37,807 bases of DNA from Ignavibacteriaceae bacterium (GCA_008933765.1 WBUK01000023.1:1-37807), one strand, 5' to 3'; positions 9,301-18,082 are shown, counted from the first letter of the stretch. Program-made: numbers and translations. Notes: generated from the sequence alone by a model not told the origin.

Positions 9301-11182
9301 TTTCTAAACTGTTTCCGACGAAAACTTCCGGTTTCAAGTGTGTGAAAGCCGACTTAATCGAATAGACGGGGCGTTTCATGTTACTTAAGTCAAGTTCACC
9401 GCTAATATTCCCGGTTTGTCCGCTCATTCTGGTTGAAAAATCCAATAAAATTTTACCGGCTTTTCCCTTAGTTTTCAGCGCTAATTCATCGAAAAAGAAT
9501 TTATCTGCCACGGAATGATCTGCCGCTAAATCAATTTCAAACTCAGCGTTCGAAGGGTCGAATCCATGTCCCCGTGCCCTTATTTTCGAAGTGAGATTCA
9601 ACGGAGTTTGGATATACTTGCTGATATCTAATTTTTCCGTTTTTAAATCAACTTCATAAAAAGGCTGATTTTTTGCGAAATCAAACGAGTATGAACCGGC
9701 TATGTTACCTGCTGAAGATCGCATGCCCAAACCACCCTTGAATGTGAGCGGTGTGCCGTAAAATCCGAGTGTATCGATTGAAACCTGCGGAAACACGAGA
9801 AACTGACGCAAGTTTAACGAAGGCATTATCTCGTGAATATCCGGAGGGTTGAGAACCGAGTTAGTTATTGACGCAGAAATTCGCATTTTGTCAGCGTTTA
9901 GCGGATCGATTACACTCCCTTTTAATTTCAGCAGAGTTGAGTGCGCTTTCAGGTCAAGTTGTGTCAATTTTATGGCATGAAAATCACCCTCAGCAGCAAG
10001 GTTCATTTCAACGGGTCCCCGCAGAAGATCGAAACCCTCAACCACTGTCGTAAGATCAGCAAAATGAAATGGCGCTGCATCAAATTTCAGGTTGAAATTT
10101 GCGTTTTCTAACGAATCAAGCGTAAAATTATCGAAGAGGTTCAATTCTTCGGTGTGGTAGTCTATTTCTAGATTACTTCCGGCTGTTTCTATTTTAAGCT
10201 CATTCAGATCGATTTTCCGCCCTGCAATCGCAACCGCTCCCTGAATGGATAGTTTGGCGGTATTTTTAAAATTAGGCGCAATATTAAACCTGCTGAAATC
10301 AAGTGAATAGGCATTGTTTGCGATGCCTATTTCAATATTCTCTAATTTTATATCGATCGAACGAAGCCGCAGGTCTTCCATGTTCATTGAAACATATTCG
10401 GCGGTGGGGTCAGTTTTGTCCCAATTTCTGAAGTTTAATTTGCTGTCCGTCATCTCGAAACTGCCCGCCTTAATCAGGTAAGGGAAGGGTTTCGGAACTG
10501 TATCCACTTCTTCTTCTTCTGTCGGCGGTGGCAGTATTTTAACTATGTTCAGAACACCGTTCGAATCGGTTACTAAATCGGCTTTCAGACCGTCAATATG
10601 AAGTTTCTCAACATTTATTTTGTTTCTGAAGAAATCTAACAGGCGCGGATAAACTTCAATTCTCCTGATCGAAAGTATTTCAACATTTGCGGAATCAGTG
10701 AGCTTTATCTCGTTTACCATCAGGTTTGTTACTAAGGTACCCTCGATGCTGCCGATTGATACCTTACCGCGCAGTGTTTCGTTGAGAATTGAGGTTAATT
10801 CATCTTTCAGAATTGAACGGAAAAAAGAAGTCTGTGAAAAAACAAGCAAAGCAACAATAATCGAAAGAAGAACATATAGAGTTCCTCTCGAGTACTTTAA
10901 CACATTTTGTGTTATCTTTCGCTTTCTCTCCGGCGCCTTTGGAGTCTGCTCTTCCGCTTTGGGCGTCTGCTCTTCGGGCTTTGGAGTCTGCTCTTCCGCC
11001 TTTGGAGTCTGCTCTTCCGCTTTGGGAGTCTGCTCTTCGGGCTTTGGAGTCTGCTCTTCCGCTTTGGGAGTCTGCTCTTCCGCTTTGGGAGTCTGCTCTT
11101 CCGCTTTGGGAGTCTGCTCTTCCGCTTTGGGAGTCTGCCCTTCGGGCTTTGGAGTCTGCTCTTTCTTTTTGCTTTTAGCCAA
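6389..11182 (-). CDS. TamB/AsmA-like giant envelope protein with heptad-repeat N-terminus
   Basis: About 1600 residues. Residues 9-85 are 11 copies of a charged Pro/Glu/Lys heptad (QTPKAEE-like). One membrane helix follows (~100-118), with the RSILKDELTSILNETLRGKVSIGSIEG block typical of AsmA/TamB N-termini, and then more than 1300 residues of repetitive beta-strand sequence. The end (NIKYSFGGSTNVFRDISSAT and following) matches the TamB C-terminal (DUF490) style. Such proteins bridge the inner and outer membranes and carry phospholipid or help barrel proteins. The repeat-bearing segment would be cytoplasmic. The start is uncertain: the given start is TTG at 11182 without a clear ribosome-binding site, there is no in-frame ATG upstream, and the frame stays open to an ATT at 11221. 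Confidence 0.85.
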   Translation of the reverse strand: MAKSKKKEQTPKPEGQTPKAEEQTPKAEEQTPKAEEQTPKAEEQTPKPEEQTPKAEEQTPKAEEQTPKPEEQTPKAEEQTPKAPERKRKITQNVLKYSRGTLYVLLSIIVALLVFSQTSFFRSILKDELTSILNETLRGKVSIGSIEGTLVTNLMVNEIKLTDSANVEILSIRRIEVYPRLLDFFRNKINVEKLHIDGLKADLVTDSNGVLNIVKILPPPTEEEEVDTVPKPFPYLIKAGSFEMTDSKLNFRNWDKTDPTAEYVSMNMEDLRLRSIDIKLENIEIGIANNAYSLDFSRFNIAPNFKNTAKLSIQGAVAIAGRKIDLNELKIETAGSNLEIDYHTEELNLFDNFTLDSLENANFNLKFDAAPFHFADLTTVVEGFDLLRGPVEMNLAAEGDFHAIKLTQLDLKAHSTLLKLKGSVIDPLNADKMRISASITNSVLNPPDIHEIMPSLNLRQFLVFPQVSIDTLGFYGTPLTFKGGLGMRSSAGNIAGSYSFDFAKNQPFYEVDLKTEKLDISKYIQTPLNLTSKIRARGHGFDPSNAEFEIDLAADHSVADKFFFDELALKTKGKAGKILLDFSTRMSGQTGNISGELDLSNMKRPVYSIKSAFTHLKPEVFVGNSLENSLLSFTMEANGEGFDPNDMVLRAQVDMQQAIFKGDDLGDLSADIRITAEPGMQKDIFITSNLFTASTSGRFDYASIGSNIGNEMDKLLKDVAKIMHNYYPDFFDNSDTVSAAEVQVAKTAAIQKTAGVSDSLAFSFQVNDLGPIRKFLKFKTFDVQGALSGSVIIDTNKFEFKLKHDLDLFKFKAADTSSTIILWNAVAKIEIEHPTDKVTIADLNGLIDTKVKKIFLLNKGKTDTLSNTQLVVSLSNSILDMEKIAVDYNSMMKAKLAFVVDFMKDSLELNMYDAKLEYDGYNLENTRNTILAFSKNFLFVKDFGLGQGDNEYLALNAKVSTSEFNADLRVQNLTISQIMRDFVKQPLTQPVDANIELAINAGGSFDNPVIDANFRVDNLRYRKETMGRLVFNAKYENEEVRPNGFFYSGETNAADSMLSVTGVIPYKISLSDGIFDFVKDKKTDLRIDAKSFSLNALNGFIPNIQELQGVFESGISISGYYPHLVRKGTAEVKGGLFRVSMTKLLYGLQLGVELKDSTLEVTKLLLTNEGERVEAYGKLSGTGKFMLNGFEPVSGQVNLGGTLTVMDSPSPSKELPIFGKLVVSTNEDIVFKIDRNNYFVKASVNLDKTDLTIPPTGSGVAGAGDNYIYKYKNYDTIKVTSDTLFAALFDDEIFEPDTTVKQKKELPFNLEYQFKVTMSKGTKMTMIFSQEANQKLTTFLQGELNYEKLKGFENVQGELTVSDESTLEFLNLKTFAASGKLRFEREIFNPYLDIEANYNSYYVFAGKGTSNEQPVQVKLKLKGSMDELSTKFAKESDNIAVYVGEDNIKNSVASPQYDKADAVWFILTGKFKSDLTEADKSSAEGQISTIQGTATSLAGSLLGGLLSSYLGDYVKSLEVRAAGNQTKFNLSGQVSNIKYSFGGSTNVFRDISSATFKFEIPVLKDFLLRIERRESTTDGSTTNSMINEMGLKYKIEF
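10941..11165 (-). repeat. 11-copy 21-bp coding tandem repeat
   Basis: The word GGAGTCTGCT (plus strand) and close variants recur every 21 bases, at 10941, 10962, 10983 and so on to 11151. On the minus strand the units encode QTPKAEE or QTPKPEE, and the A/P variants are interspersed. The unit is a multiple of three, so changes in copy number keep the frame. The last copy is diverged. Confidence 0.95.
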
Positions 11183-11210
11183 CTGCTTTTTCGCTTTTTC
11201 TTTTATCGGA

Positions 11211-11699
11211 TTATCTGCAATATTTTTGCATAATCAGTTTGATTATACCTGTTGTTGAGCGCCCTGTGGTAAAAGGTATGTTGGTTGTAACACCACCGTT
11301 TGCTTCCACAATATCTCTGCCCACAATGTTTTCTAATGCCCAGTCACCCCCTTTAACCAACACATCCGGAACAATTGCACTGATTAGTTCTAACGGAGTA
11401 TCTTCATCGAAAATTGCCACAAAATCAACGGGTTTGAGTGACCAGAGAGCAAGTGCCCTCTCTTTCTCAGGTAGTAGCGGGCGTTTATCACCTTTTAGAC
11501 GCTTTACAGAGGCATCTGAATTTAGCCCGACTATCAGCACATCACCCAAAGCACGCGCTTTTGTTAAATAATCAATGTGACCGGCGTGAATAAGATCGAA
11601 ACAACCGTTGGTGAAAACGACTTTCTTCCCCTCTCTTTTTTGCTGTTTCCTGATCTCAGAAAGTTCTTCCCAACTCCATAAAAATTTCATCTCAGACAT
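11211..11699 (-). CDS. rfaE2: D-glycero-beta-D-manno-heptose 1-phosphate adenylyltransferase
   Basis: 162 residues, matching the C-terminal (RfaE2) half of HldE as a separate gene. The nucleotidyltransferase signature FTNGCFDLIHAGH with its HxGH motif is at about residues 29-41, and the C-terminal GRSTTGII motif is present. The enzyme transfers AMP from ATP to heptose 1-phosphate, the last activation step before epimerisation to ADP-L-heptose for the LPS core. It follows rfaE1 by 64 bases, so both steps are encoded together but unfused, unlike E. coli HldE. It acts in the cytoplasm. Confidence 0.93.
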   Translation of the reverse strand: MSEMKFLWSWEELSEIRKQQKREGKKVVFTNGCFDLIHAGHIDYLTKARALGDVLIVGLNSDASVKRLKGDKRPLLPEKERALALWSLKPVDFVAIFDEDTPLELISAIVPDVLVKGGDWALENIVGRDIVEANGGVTTNIPFTTGRSTTGIIKLIMQKYCR

Positions 11700-11763
11700 A
11701 AATCCTTTTCCAGTTCAGGGGTAATTCCCAATTTTCCACAAAAAACTGTAAAAAATGAAAACT

Positions 11764-12759
11764 TCATCTCAACCCTTCAATTATGGTGTCGAAAAGTGTA
11801 TTTATATTCACAGGAACAATACCCACCTCTTCGCAAACTATCCCGGCGGCATAATTTGCAATATAGCAGGCTTCGTAAATGTTCGCGCCGGCAGCAAGTG
11901 CGATAGTAAGTGTTGAAATCACGGTATCACCCGCACCGGAAACATCAGCTACCTTTCTCGCTTTTGTCGGCATCATTCGGGGGGCATTACCCCGATTGAA
12001 AACAGCAATCCCATCCTCGCCTAAAGTTAAAAGAATGTTTTCCGCTTCCAGTTTTTCAAGAAGAATTTCACCGGCTCTCAGCACATCATCCGTAGTTTTA
12101 AGCCCGAAACCGAGTATGTCACCCGCTTCTTTTCTGTTTGGTTTAAACACCGTAACCCCTTTATATAAAAAGAAGTTATTAAACTTTGGGTCAACCGTTA
12201 CTAATTTATTCTTCTCTTTGCAAAGCGCAATTATTTGCCCGATTAACGAAGCAGTCAGCACCCCTTTATTATAGTCCTGAAGTATAACCGCATCAATCGA
12301 ATCGATGTTGCTTCTCAAAACTGCCAGCAGCCGTTCTTCAGTTTCTGAGGTAATTTCCTCTTTGTTTTCTCTGTCGAACCTGACAACATGTTGGGAGCCG
12401 GCAATAATCCTCGTTTTAAGAGTTGTGTGCCTGTTTGGGTCGCTTATTAATCCGATACCCTCTATTTTTTCCTCTTTCAGCAGGTTCAAAAAAATCTCAC
12501 CGGCACGGTCTTCGCCGATAATCCCAAGCGCGAGCGGAACACCGTTCAGGTGAAGGATATTGTTTGCGCAGTTTGCCGCACCGCCAAATCTGTAAAACTC
12601 ATCCTCAACATCGACAACGGGCACCGGAGCCTCGGGCGAAATCCTCTTTGCACCGCCCATCACATAGCCATCCAACATCATGTCGCCAACAATAGCCACC
12701 CTTTTACCAAAAAATGCTGATTTTAGCCTGTTTAATCGTTCTTCTGAAAAATTGATCAT
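11764..12759 (-). CDS. rfaE1: D-glycero-beta-D-manno-heptose-7-phosphate kinase
   Basis: 331 residues of the PfkB/ribokinase family, corresponding to the N-terminal domain of HldE. The N-terminal substrate-binding stretch RFGGAANCANN lies near residue 57, and the ATP-site/anion-hole motif DVSGAGDTVIS is near residue 270 with the catalytic Asp. It phosphorylates heptose 7-phosphate at C1, giving the 1,7-bisphosphate. It stands directly upstream of rfaE2 on the same strand and is likely co-transcribed with it. Confidence 0.93.
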   Translation of the reverse strand: MINFSEERLNRLKSAFFGKRVAIVGDMMLDGYVMGGAKRISPEAPVPVVDVEDEFYRFGGAANCANNILHLNGVPLALGIIGEDRAGEIFLNLLKEEKIEGIGLISDPNRHTTLKTRIIAGSQHVVRFDRENKEEITSETEERLLAVLRSNIDSIDAVILQDYNKGVLTASLIGQIIALCKEKNKLVTVDPKFNNFFLYKGVTVFKPNRKEAGDILGFGLKTTDDVLRAGEILLEKLEAENILLTLGEDGIAVFNRGNAPRMMPTKARKVADVSGAGDTVISTLTIALAAGANIYEACYIANYAAGIVCEEVGIVPVNINTLFDTIIEGLR

Positions 12760-12906
12760 CTTTAATTCTCTGAAACTTTATCTCTCCGCTGTATGCAGTA
12801 TGCTTTTTATTCTGTTCCGGTTTAGTTTTTAATGCACCGTATTTTTTACGCTACATATTTTTAATGCGCCGGATTTTTATGCACCTTATATATCTTTCAC
12901 GCAATA
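12760..12906. repeat. Spacer with degenerate duplicated words
   Basis: Two copies of a ~22-base AT-rich word (TTTTTAATGC-A/G-CCG followed by TATTTTT or GATTTTT) lie around 12825-12877, with a third partial copy (TTTTTATGCACC) just after. CTTTTTATTCT at about 12803 also repeats the last codons of the neighbouring gene at 12910. No gene and no clear hairpin terminator is seen. Confidence 0.5.
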
Positions 12907-14004
12907 TTACTTTTTATTCTTCTGTTTCAAGCCGCCCCATTTCCCCAATGGGTTGCTGAGATCGATACGCCACAAACCATTGTTCGATGCCAACCAAACA
13001 AACCCGTGCTCATATTCCATCTGGTAGATGTCGTTCACCGGAATGTTTAAATCAGAAGGGTTTGCAGCGAGTATTTTCGCACTGTTCCGGTCGATAATTG
13101 TTACGCCTCTGCCGTATTCAATCTTTTTTTCAGTATCGTACTCGTAGGTTCCTGCCCAAATTGTGTTGCCAATTCTCAGAAGAGAATAAACCCCGTTACC
13201 TCGTAAGCCGGTACGGCTGTCAATCTTATCCCACTTCGCCTTTCTGTTATAACGATAAATCCCCCCGATGTTGAAATCAGGAAACTCTGCCGAGCGCCTG
13301 TCCTGGTTACCAAACCAGATATACTCTTTGTCAAAAACAATCGAATTAACCGACACCCTCATTCCTTCGGATCTAAAATACCCATCTTTGTTCGTGATGA
13401 ACTGGCACAACCCCGGTGAAAACTCGCCGTTTGCTTTATCAAATTTATAAAGCCCCCCTTCGGTAACAATCCAAACATACCTGTCTTCTTCGATGAAAAA
13501 CCCTTTCACATTGTTTGTCGAGGTTTCTTCATCTCTGGCGAGACTGAAATCATCGTATTTCTGCTTTTTTACATTAAGAATCGAAAGATTAATAAATCTT
13601 CCGATCCAAAGCAAGCCGGTTGACTTATCGTATTTTAACCCTCTGATCCAGTTACCGTACTCACCCCCTTCGGCAAATTTTCTTTTCTTCCAGGTTCTCT
13701 TCGATTTTTCATAGATCAAAAGCCCGTCGCTCGTACCTGCCCATACATAGTTTTCGTTAGCTTCTATACAATAAATCAGCCGGTCTTTCACCCCTTTTTC
13801 ATCTTCATTCATGGAGACCAGATTGTTTGAGGCAGCGTCGTAATAGAAGATCCCGTTTCCATAAGTGGATATCCAAATGTTCTCACCCTCTCGTACGAAC
13901 CCGGTAATTTTAGCGCCCTCGGCTATAACAAAAAAATCGGGCGTCCCCGGGTAAAGTAACGAAACCGGTAAAAACCATAAAACCAGGAACTTAAAAAGCT
14001 TCAT
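12907..14004 (-). CDS. Secreted beta-propeller (two-component-regulator propeller type) protein
   Basis: About 365 residues when started at the ATG at 14004, which gives a good signal peptide (MKLFKFLVLWFLPVSLLYPG). The frame is open further up, to an ATG at 14022 and a TTG at 14025, but these would overlap panB. The mature part repeats blades with the motif W-hydrophobic-G-T/S-x-x-G-hydrophobic, for example IWISTYGNGIFYYD, VWAGTSDGLLIYE, LWIGRFINLSIL and VWLASNNGLWRID. This is the Reg_prop propeller usually found as the sensor of hybrid histidine kinases; here no kinase domain is attached. It probably binds a ligand in the periplasm. Ligand and role are unknown. Confidence 0.75.
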   Translation of the reverse strand: MKLFKFLVLWFLPVSLLYPGTPDFFVIAEGAKITGFVREGENIWISTYGNGIFYYDAASNNLVSMNEDEKGVKDRLIYCIEANENYVWAGTSDGLLIYEKSKRTWKKRKFAEGGEYGNWIRGLKYDKSTGLLWIGRFINLSILNVKKQKYDDFSLARDEETSTNNVKGFFIEEDRYVWIVTEGGLYKFDKANGEFSPGLCQFITNKDGYFRSEGMRVSVNSIVFDKEYIWFGNQDRRSAEFPDFNIGGIYRYNRKAKWDKIDSRTGLRGNGVYSLLRIGNTIWAGTYEYDTEKKIEYGRGVTIIDRNSAKILAANPSDLNIPVNDIYQMEYEHGFVWLASNNGLWRIDLSNPLGKWGGLKQKNKK

Positions 14005-14008
14005 CAAA

Positions 14009-14824
14009 CTAATAACTCTCATCAATTGAAGGGAAGGTGTTTTCTCTTACATCATCTATATACTGCCTGAATGCTCCGTCAAGAACTTCCGCCATATTGG
14101 CATAATATCGCAGAAATTTCGGGTGAAATTCTTTGTTCAATCCAAGCATATCAGGGGTTACCAAAATTTGTCCATCACACCAGGGTCCTGCACCGATACC
14201 AATTGTGGGAATGGTCAAACTATCCGTAACTCTCTTTGCAAGTTCTTTCGGAATCTTTTCTAAAACAACTGCGAATGCTCCGGCTTCTTCCAAAATCTTT
14301 GCGTCTTCGACAATCTCGTTGGCTTCATCCTCCTCTGTGCCGCGCTGTTTGTAGCTGCCAAATTTATGGATGCTTTGCGGTGTCAGCCCGAGATGCCCCA
14401 TAACCGGGATTCCGTTTTCTGTTATTTTTCTAATCGTCTCGGCTACCCTTTTGCCGCCTTCAATTTTCACGCCACCGGCGGGTGTTTCTTTAACAATTCT
14501 GCCGGCATTTCTGAAAGCTTCATCTATTCTCAACTGGTACGACATAAACGGCAGATCCGTAATTAACATAGCACGGGAGACCCCCTTCGCCACAGCTTTT
14601 GTGTGATAGATCATCTCGTCCATTGTAACCGGAAGTGTAGTCTCATTCCCCTGAAAAACATTGCCAAGTGAGTCACCAACGAGAATAAGATCGATCCCTG
14701 CTTCGTCTAAAAGTTTAGCGGTGATAAAGTCATAAGCAGTTAGTGCCGCTATTTTCTTCCCTTCGCCTTTCATTAAAGCGAGAGTTTTGGTTGATACTCT
14801 TTGAAATTTTCCAAATGTACTCAT
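14009..14824 (-). CDS. panB: 3-methyl-2-oxobutanoate hydroxymethyltransferase
   Basis: 271 residues, the usual PanB length. It uses 5,10-methylenetetrahydrofolate to convert alpha-ketoisovalerate to ketopantoate, the first committed step to pantothenate and coenzyme A. Visible motifs are [27 protein letters not shown] (metal and substrate binding), [18 protein letters not shown] and the C-terminal [16 protein letters not shown] block with the GIGAG loop. It lies 10 bases downstream of the lipoate ligase-family gene in the same operon. No other pantothenate genes are in the window. Confidence 0.95.
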   Translation of the reverse strand: MSTFGKFQRVSTKTLALMKGEGKKIAALTAYDFITAKLLDEAGIDLILVGDSLGNVFQGNETTLPVTMDEMIYHTKAVAKGVSRAMLITDLPFMSYQLRIDEAFRNAGRIVKETPAGGVKIEGGKRVAETIRKITENGIPVMGHLGLTPQSIHKFGSYKQRGTEEDEANEIVEDAKILEEAGAFAVVLEKIPKELAKRVTDSLTIPTIGIGAGPWCDGQILVTPDMLGLNKEFHPKFLRYYANMAEVLDGAFRQYIDDVRENTFPSIDESY

Positions 14825-14834
14825 GATTCGTTCC

Positions 14835-15593
14835 TTAGATCATATTCTCAAGATTAACAAAATTCAGACCAAATTTTTGGCTGAAACCGAAAAGTATGTA
14901 CTCTTTCAGTTTTTTAAAATCTACTTTTTCGCCCGTTATTTCGGAAATGTCGGAAGTGCCGGCTTCCAAAATATTTTTTATTTCCTCTTTTTCTTCTTCA
15001 CTCAGGTTCAAATATTCAACAATGCGCTTATGATACGCGCCTGTATTAATTGAACCATGTTGTAAAGTAACATCACCTAACCGCCTTTGCGCACTACCGA
15101 TAAGCTTTTTCTCCTCAAATTTTACTTCAGCCTTTGCCGGCACAGAAAAGCACGCTGCGCTTCCGGCAACCCGATAGTGTTCCCTGAACTTCACTTCCTT
15201 TTCTGAAAGCTCCGCAACGGCTAACCTTTGGTCATAGTGCCGTAACCCAATTAAAAGCGCTTCGTTAACATCAGAGTAGATCCTCCTGGGTGTCATCAAG
15301 GCGGAGCGGAGCACAACAGAGTAAGTCAATTCCTCCGAGTGAAAAACCGCCCTACCGCCCGTCGGTCGGCGCACCATTGTGAAACCATCAGCAGTCAGTT
15401 TATCCGTCAGCACTTCGGAATCCGGCTGGTTAGCCCCCAGAGAAACACAATAAGGCTTCCAGGTGTAAAAGCGCAAAATCATAGCCTCCGGCGGCACATT
15501 TGCCACTAACCGGAGGTCGTAGTCCATATTGAACTTTCCCTCGTGTGCACCGGTATCAACGAAAAAAGCCTTCATTTCGGGTAAATTCGTCAA
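14835..15593 (-). CDS. Lipoate-protein ligase A family protein (LplA/LipM fold)
   Basis: 252 residues with the biotin/lipoate ligase (BPL_LplA_LipB) fold. The signature [11 protein letters not shown] at about residues 75-85 is the lipoate/acyl-binding loop, preceded by YCVSLGANQ, where the Ser-Leu-Gly turn is typical. The protein lacks the extra C-terminal domain of E. coli LplA. It may be an ATP-using lipoate ligase, an octanoyltransferase (LipM-like) or an amidotransferase (LipL-like), and sequence alone does not decide between them. It is immediately followed by panB and preceded by lpxA with no gap. Confidence 0.8.
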   Translation of the reverse strand: MTNLPEMKAFFVDTGAHEGKFNMDYDLRLVANVPPEAMILRFYTWKPYCVSLGANQPDSEVLTDKLTADGFTMVRRPTGGRAVFHSEELTYSVVLRSALMTPRRIYSDVNEALLIGLRHYDQRLAVAELSEKEVKFREHYRVAGSAACFSVPAKAEVKFEEKKLIGSAQRRLGDVTLQHGSINTGAYHKRIVEYLNLSEEEKEEIKNILEAGTSDISEITGEKVDFKKLKEYILFGFSQKFGLNFVNLENMI

Positions 15594-16367
15594 CTACCTT
15601 ATAATTCCCCTTGTGGTTTCCGAGATGAATTTCAAAATCTCTTCGGCGAACCTATCACCGGCAAATTTTTGGTTTATCTGCTCCCTTGCCTGCGTCATGT
15701 TCAGGTGCGAAAGATAGATCAACTCATATATCTTTTTTATTCTCATTATCTCGTCGTTCGAAAAGCCGTTTCTTCTCAAACCAATAAGATTAAGCCCTTC
15801 GAATTTTAAGGGTTCGTGCCCGGCAAGTATATAGGGCGGCACATCCTGAACCACCCTGAAACCGCCGCCAATCATGCAATATTTGCCAATTTTGCAAAAC
15901 TGGTGAACCGGCGTGGTGCCACCAACAATCGAAAAATCATCGATTTTAACATGCCCGCCAACCTGCACACCGTTCGCCAGAATTACATTGTTTCCCAAAC
16001 GACAGTCGTGTGCCACATGTGAATAAGCCATCAACAAACAATTTTTACCGATGGTCGTCTGCCTTGTATCCACGGTACCTCTGTGAAGCGTAACAAACTC
16101 GTGGATTCTCGTATCATCTCCGATGAAGCACTCTGATTCTTCACCCGCATATTTTAAATCCTGCGGAATGTGCGATATTGAAGCCCCCTGATGGATTGTA
16201 ACTCTCTCACCGATTCGGGCACCTTCATAAACACAGACATGCGGGCCAATCCGGCAGTCTTTTCCGATAACAGTGTTACCATAAATAACTGCAAAAGCGC
16301 CAATTGTTGTTCCTTCACCAATTTTCGCAGCAGGATCAACAACGGCAGTCGGGTGAATATTAATCAT
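15594..16367 (-). CDS. lpxA: Acyl-ACP--UDP-N-acetylglucosamine O-acyltransferase
   Basis: About 257 residues of left-handed beta-helix hexapeptide repeats, starting at INIHPTAVVDPAAKIG. The catalytic His is in YSHVAHDCRLGNNV, and VGGHVKIDDFSIVGGTTPVHQFCKIG is typical of LpxA, as is the alpha-helical tail. It catalyses the first step of lipid A synthesis, adding a 3-hydroxyacyl chain to UDP-GlcNAc. I chose the ATG at 16367, one base after the TAA of lpxC-fabZ (TAAGATG), over the TTG at 16385 that would overlap it, because homologues begin at this position. LpxA and LpxC being coupled fits sequential steps. Confidence 0.94.
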   Translation of the reverse strand: MINIHPTAVVDPAAKIGEGTTIGAFAVIYGNTVIGKDCRIGPHVCVYEGARIGERVTIHQGASISHIPQDLKYAGEESECFIGDDTRIHEFVTLHRGTVDTRQTTIGKNCLLMAYSHVAHDCRLGNNVILANGVQVGGHVKIDDFSIVGGTTPVHQFCKIGKYCMIGGGFRVVQDVPPYILAGHEPLKFEGLNLIGLRRNGFSNDEIMRIKKIYELIYLSHLNMTQAREQINQKFAGDRFAEEILKFISETTRGIIR

Positions 16368-16368
16368 C

Positions 16369-17766
16369 TTAAACCCTGTCCACAATGGCGGCGGTAAAGT
16401 CAGCTTCGGCTACTAATTTGCCTTCAACGAACACTTCACCTCGCATAATTACAAATTTTTTGCGCATATCTTTCATTTCCACCTCGATCCGGAGCACATC
16501 ACCCGGAATGACGGGTTTCCTGAATTTTGCGTTGTTTATCTGCATGAAATAGGCATTTTTCTCCTCCGGATTCGGGAAAGAATTAAGGAGCAGAAGCCCG
16601 CCGGTCTGAGCCATCGACTCGATCAAAAGAACCCCGGGCATAATCGGGTTATCCGGGAAGTGCCCGTTAAAAAACGGCTCGTTCACCGATACGCACTTGT
16701 GCCCTACAATTTTTTTCTCCATTTCCATCGATATTATCCTGTCAACTAACAGGAAAGGATAACGATGTGGTAAAATTTTTGAAATGGCGTTAATGTCGAA
16801 AACTATTCCTTCGGTTGTAGCGTGCTGATATTTTTTAACCAACTGTTTCTGTTGGTACATCTTCCGGATCATTCGTGCAAACTCAACATTCGCTTTGTGT
16901 CCGGGCCTTGCTGCCAAAATCTGCGCTCTGATCGGCACTCCTATAAGTGCAAGGTCGCCGATTAAATCGAGCAATTTGTGCCTGACAGGTTCGTTCTTAA
17001 ACCTGAATTGCTTGTTGTTTAGAATGCCTGTATCACCCAGAACAAACTTTTCTTCAATTCCAAGTTTGTTGCCAAGTTCGTCGAGGTCGTCTTCATCTAA
17101 TTTTTTATCAACAATTACGACGGCGTTTTCAAGGTCTCCGCCTTTAATCAGCCCTTGGTTAGCCAGCATTTCCACTTCACTCAGGAAGCAAAAAGTGCGT
17201 GCAGGGGCAAACTCGCGGGCAAACTCCTTTTCCAAATCGAACAATCCGGAGTGCTGGCTGCCCAACGCCGGGTTTTGATAATCCACCATAACCGTAACGC
17301 GATAGTCGTCTAACGGAAGTGCAACGATGTCAACTCCCCTCTCCTCCTCGTGATAAGAGACGGTTTGGTCAATAATTAAATAATCTTTCGGAGCGTCCTG
17401 CTCAACAAATCCGGCAGCCTCAAGTTTTTCCACATAAATCAACGAACTCCCGTCGCCAATGGGCGGTTCAACCCCGTGAAGTTCGATTTTCAGATTATCG
17501 ATCTGTAGCCCAGCCACAGCGGCGAGCACATGCTCCACAGTGTGAACTTTCGCCTCACCAATCCCAAGGGTTGTGCCGCGGGAAACATCAATTACATGGT
17601 CAACCACGGCGGGTATTTCCGGGTTACCCCCTAAATCTGTACGGATAAACCTGATCCCGTAATTTTCGGGTGCAGGTTTAAATGTCATCCTACATTCCAT
17701 CCCCGTGTGTATCCCCACCCCACTCATAGATACTTCTTTGCTTATGGTGCGCTGTTTAATTAACAT
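16369..17766 (-). CDS. lpxC-fabZ: Bifunctional LpxC deacetylase / FabZ dehydratase
   Basis: 465 residues in two enzymes. Residues 1-~305 are LpxC (GIHTG near the N-terminus, HTVEHVLAAVAGL, and HKLLDLIGD, whose His/Asp are zinc ligands), the zinc deacetylase committing UDP-acyl-GlcNAc to lipid A. Residues ~320-465 are FabZ: ILPHRYPFLLVDRI and the hot-dog active-site helix with His369 and Glu383 (GHFPDNPIMPGVLLIE). FabZ dehydrates 3-hydroxyacyl-ACP, the same substrate LpxA uses, so the fusion joins enzymes competing at the fatty acid/lipid A branch point. The fusion is characteristic of Bacteroidota/Chlorobi. The ATG has an AAGGA ribosome-binding site four bases upstream. Confidence 0.96.
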   Translation of the reverse strand: MLIKQRTISKEVSMSGVGIHTGMECRMTFKPAPENYGIRFIRTDLGGNPEIPAVVDHVIDVSRGTTLGIGEAKVHTVEHVLAAVAGLQIDNLKIELHGVEPPIGDGSSLIYVEKLEAAGFVEQDAPKDYLIIDQTVSYHEEERGVDIVALPLDDYRVTVMVDYQNPALGSQHSGLFDLEKEFAREFAPARTFCFLSEVEMLANQGLIKGGDLENAVVIVDKKLDEDDLDELGNKLGIEEKFVLGDTGILNNKQFRFKNEPVRHKLLDLIGDLALIGVPIRAQILAARPGHKANVEFARMIRKMYQQKQLVKKYQHATTEGIVFDINAISKILPHRYPFLLVDRIISMEMEKKIVGHKCVSVNEPFFNGHFPDNPIMPGVLLIESMAQTGGLLLLNSFPNPEEKNAYFMQINNAKFRKPVIPGDVLRIEVEMKDMRKKFVIMRGEVFVEGKLVAEADFTAAIVDRV

Positions 17767-18082
17767 TCGATCCTTCTGAGTATATTTCTGCCAAAATATG
17801 AAAGTATAAAAATCAAACTTAAAATTTAACTAAAAATAATGAAACGGAAATGCTTAATTCTTTGTATCTCAATTCTTTCGGTGTGTTCGCCTAATCCCGG
17901 GGCTGCTTTTTAGGCGATTGGAGCTTTTTCAGGGAAATGTCGCCGGTATTATTTTGTAAATCAGTACAGAAAGTTATGAAAATATGCTTGGTTCGAACAA
18001 CTTCTCACTGTTTGCAATACGGTTTTGAATTTTGTTTGCCTTTGCCATCAATATTATTTTTAAACTTCTGTTGCCCCACTTC
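17767..18082. other. Intergenic region with a hairpin and a 24-codon frame
   Basis: It holds the presumed promoter of the lpxC-fabZ operon (minus strand). A short plus-strand frame at 17839-17913 (24 codons) begins with MKRKCLILCISILSVCS, which resembles a lipoprotein-type signal peptide but then stops; it may be chance or a remnant. CGCCTAA (888-894 of this kilobase) and TTAGGCG (910-916), i.e. 17888-17916, form a 7-bp stem around a GC-rich loop. Confidence 0.4.

Noticed and set aside
10698..11258. Plus-strand frames of 89-186 codons across the heptad repeat
   Set aside because: The 21-bp unit is a multiple of three and free of stops in several frames, so the antisense frames are repeat artefacts of the TamB-like gene's N-terminus.
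16368..16385. TTG start six codons upstream for lpxA
   Set aside because: It would overlap lpxC-fabZ by 17 bases; the ATG at 16367, one base after the lpxC-fabZ stop, aligns with LpxA family N-termini.
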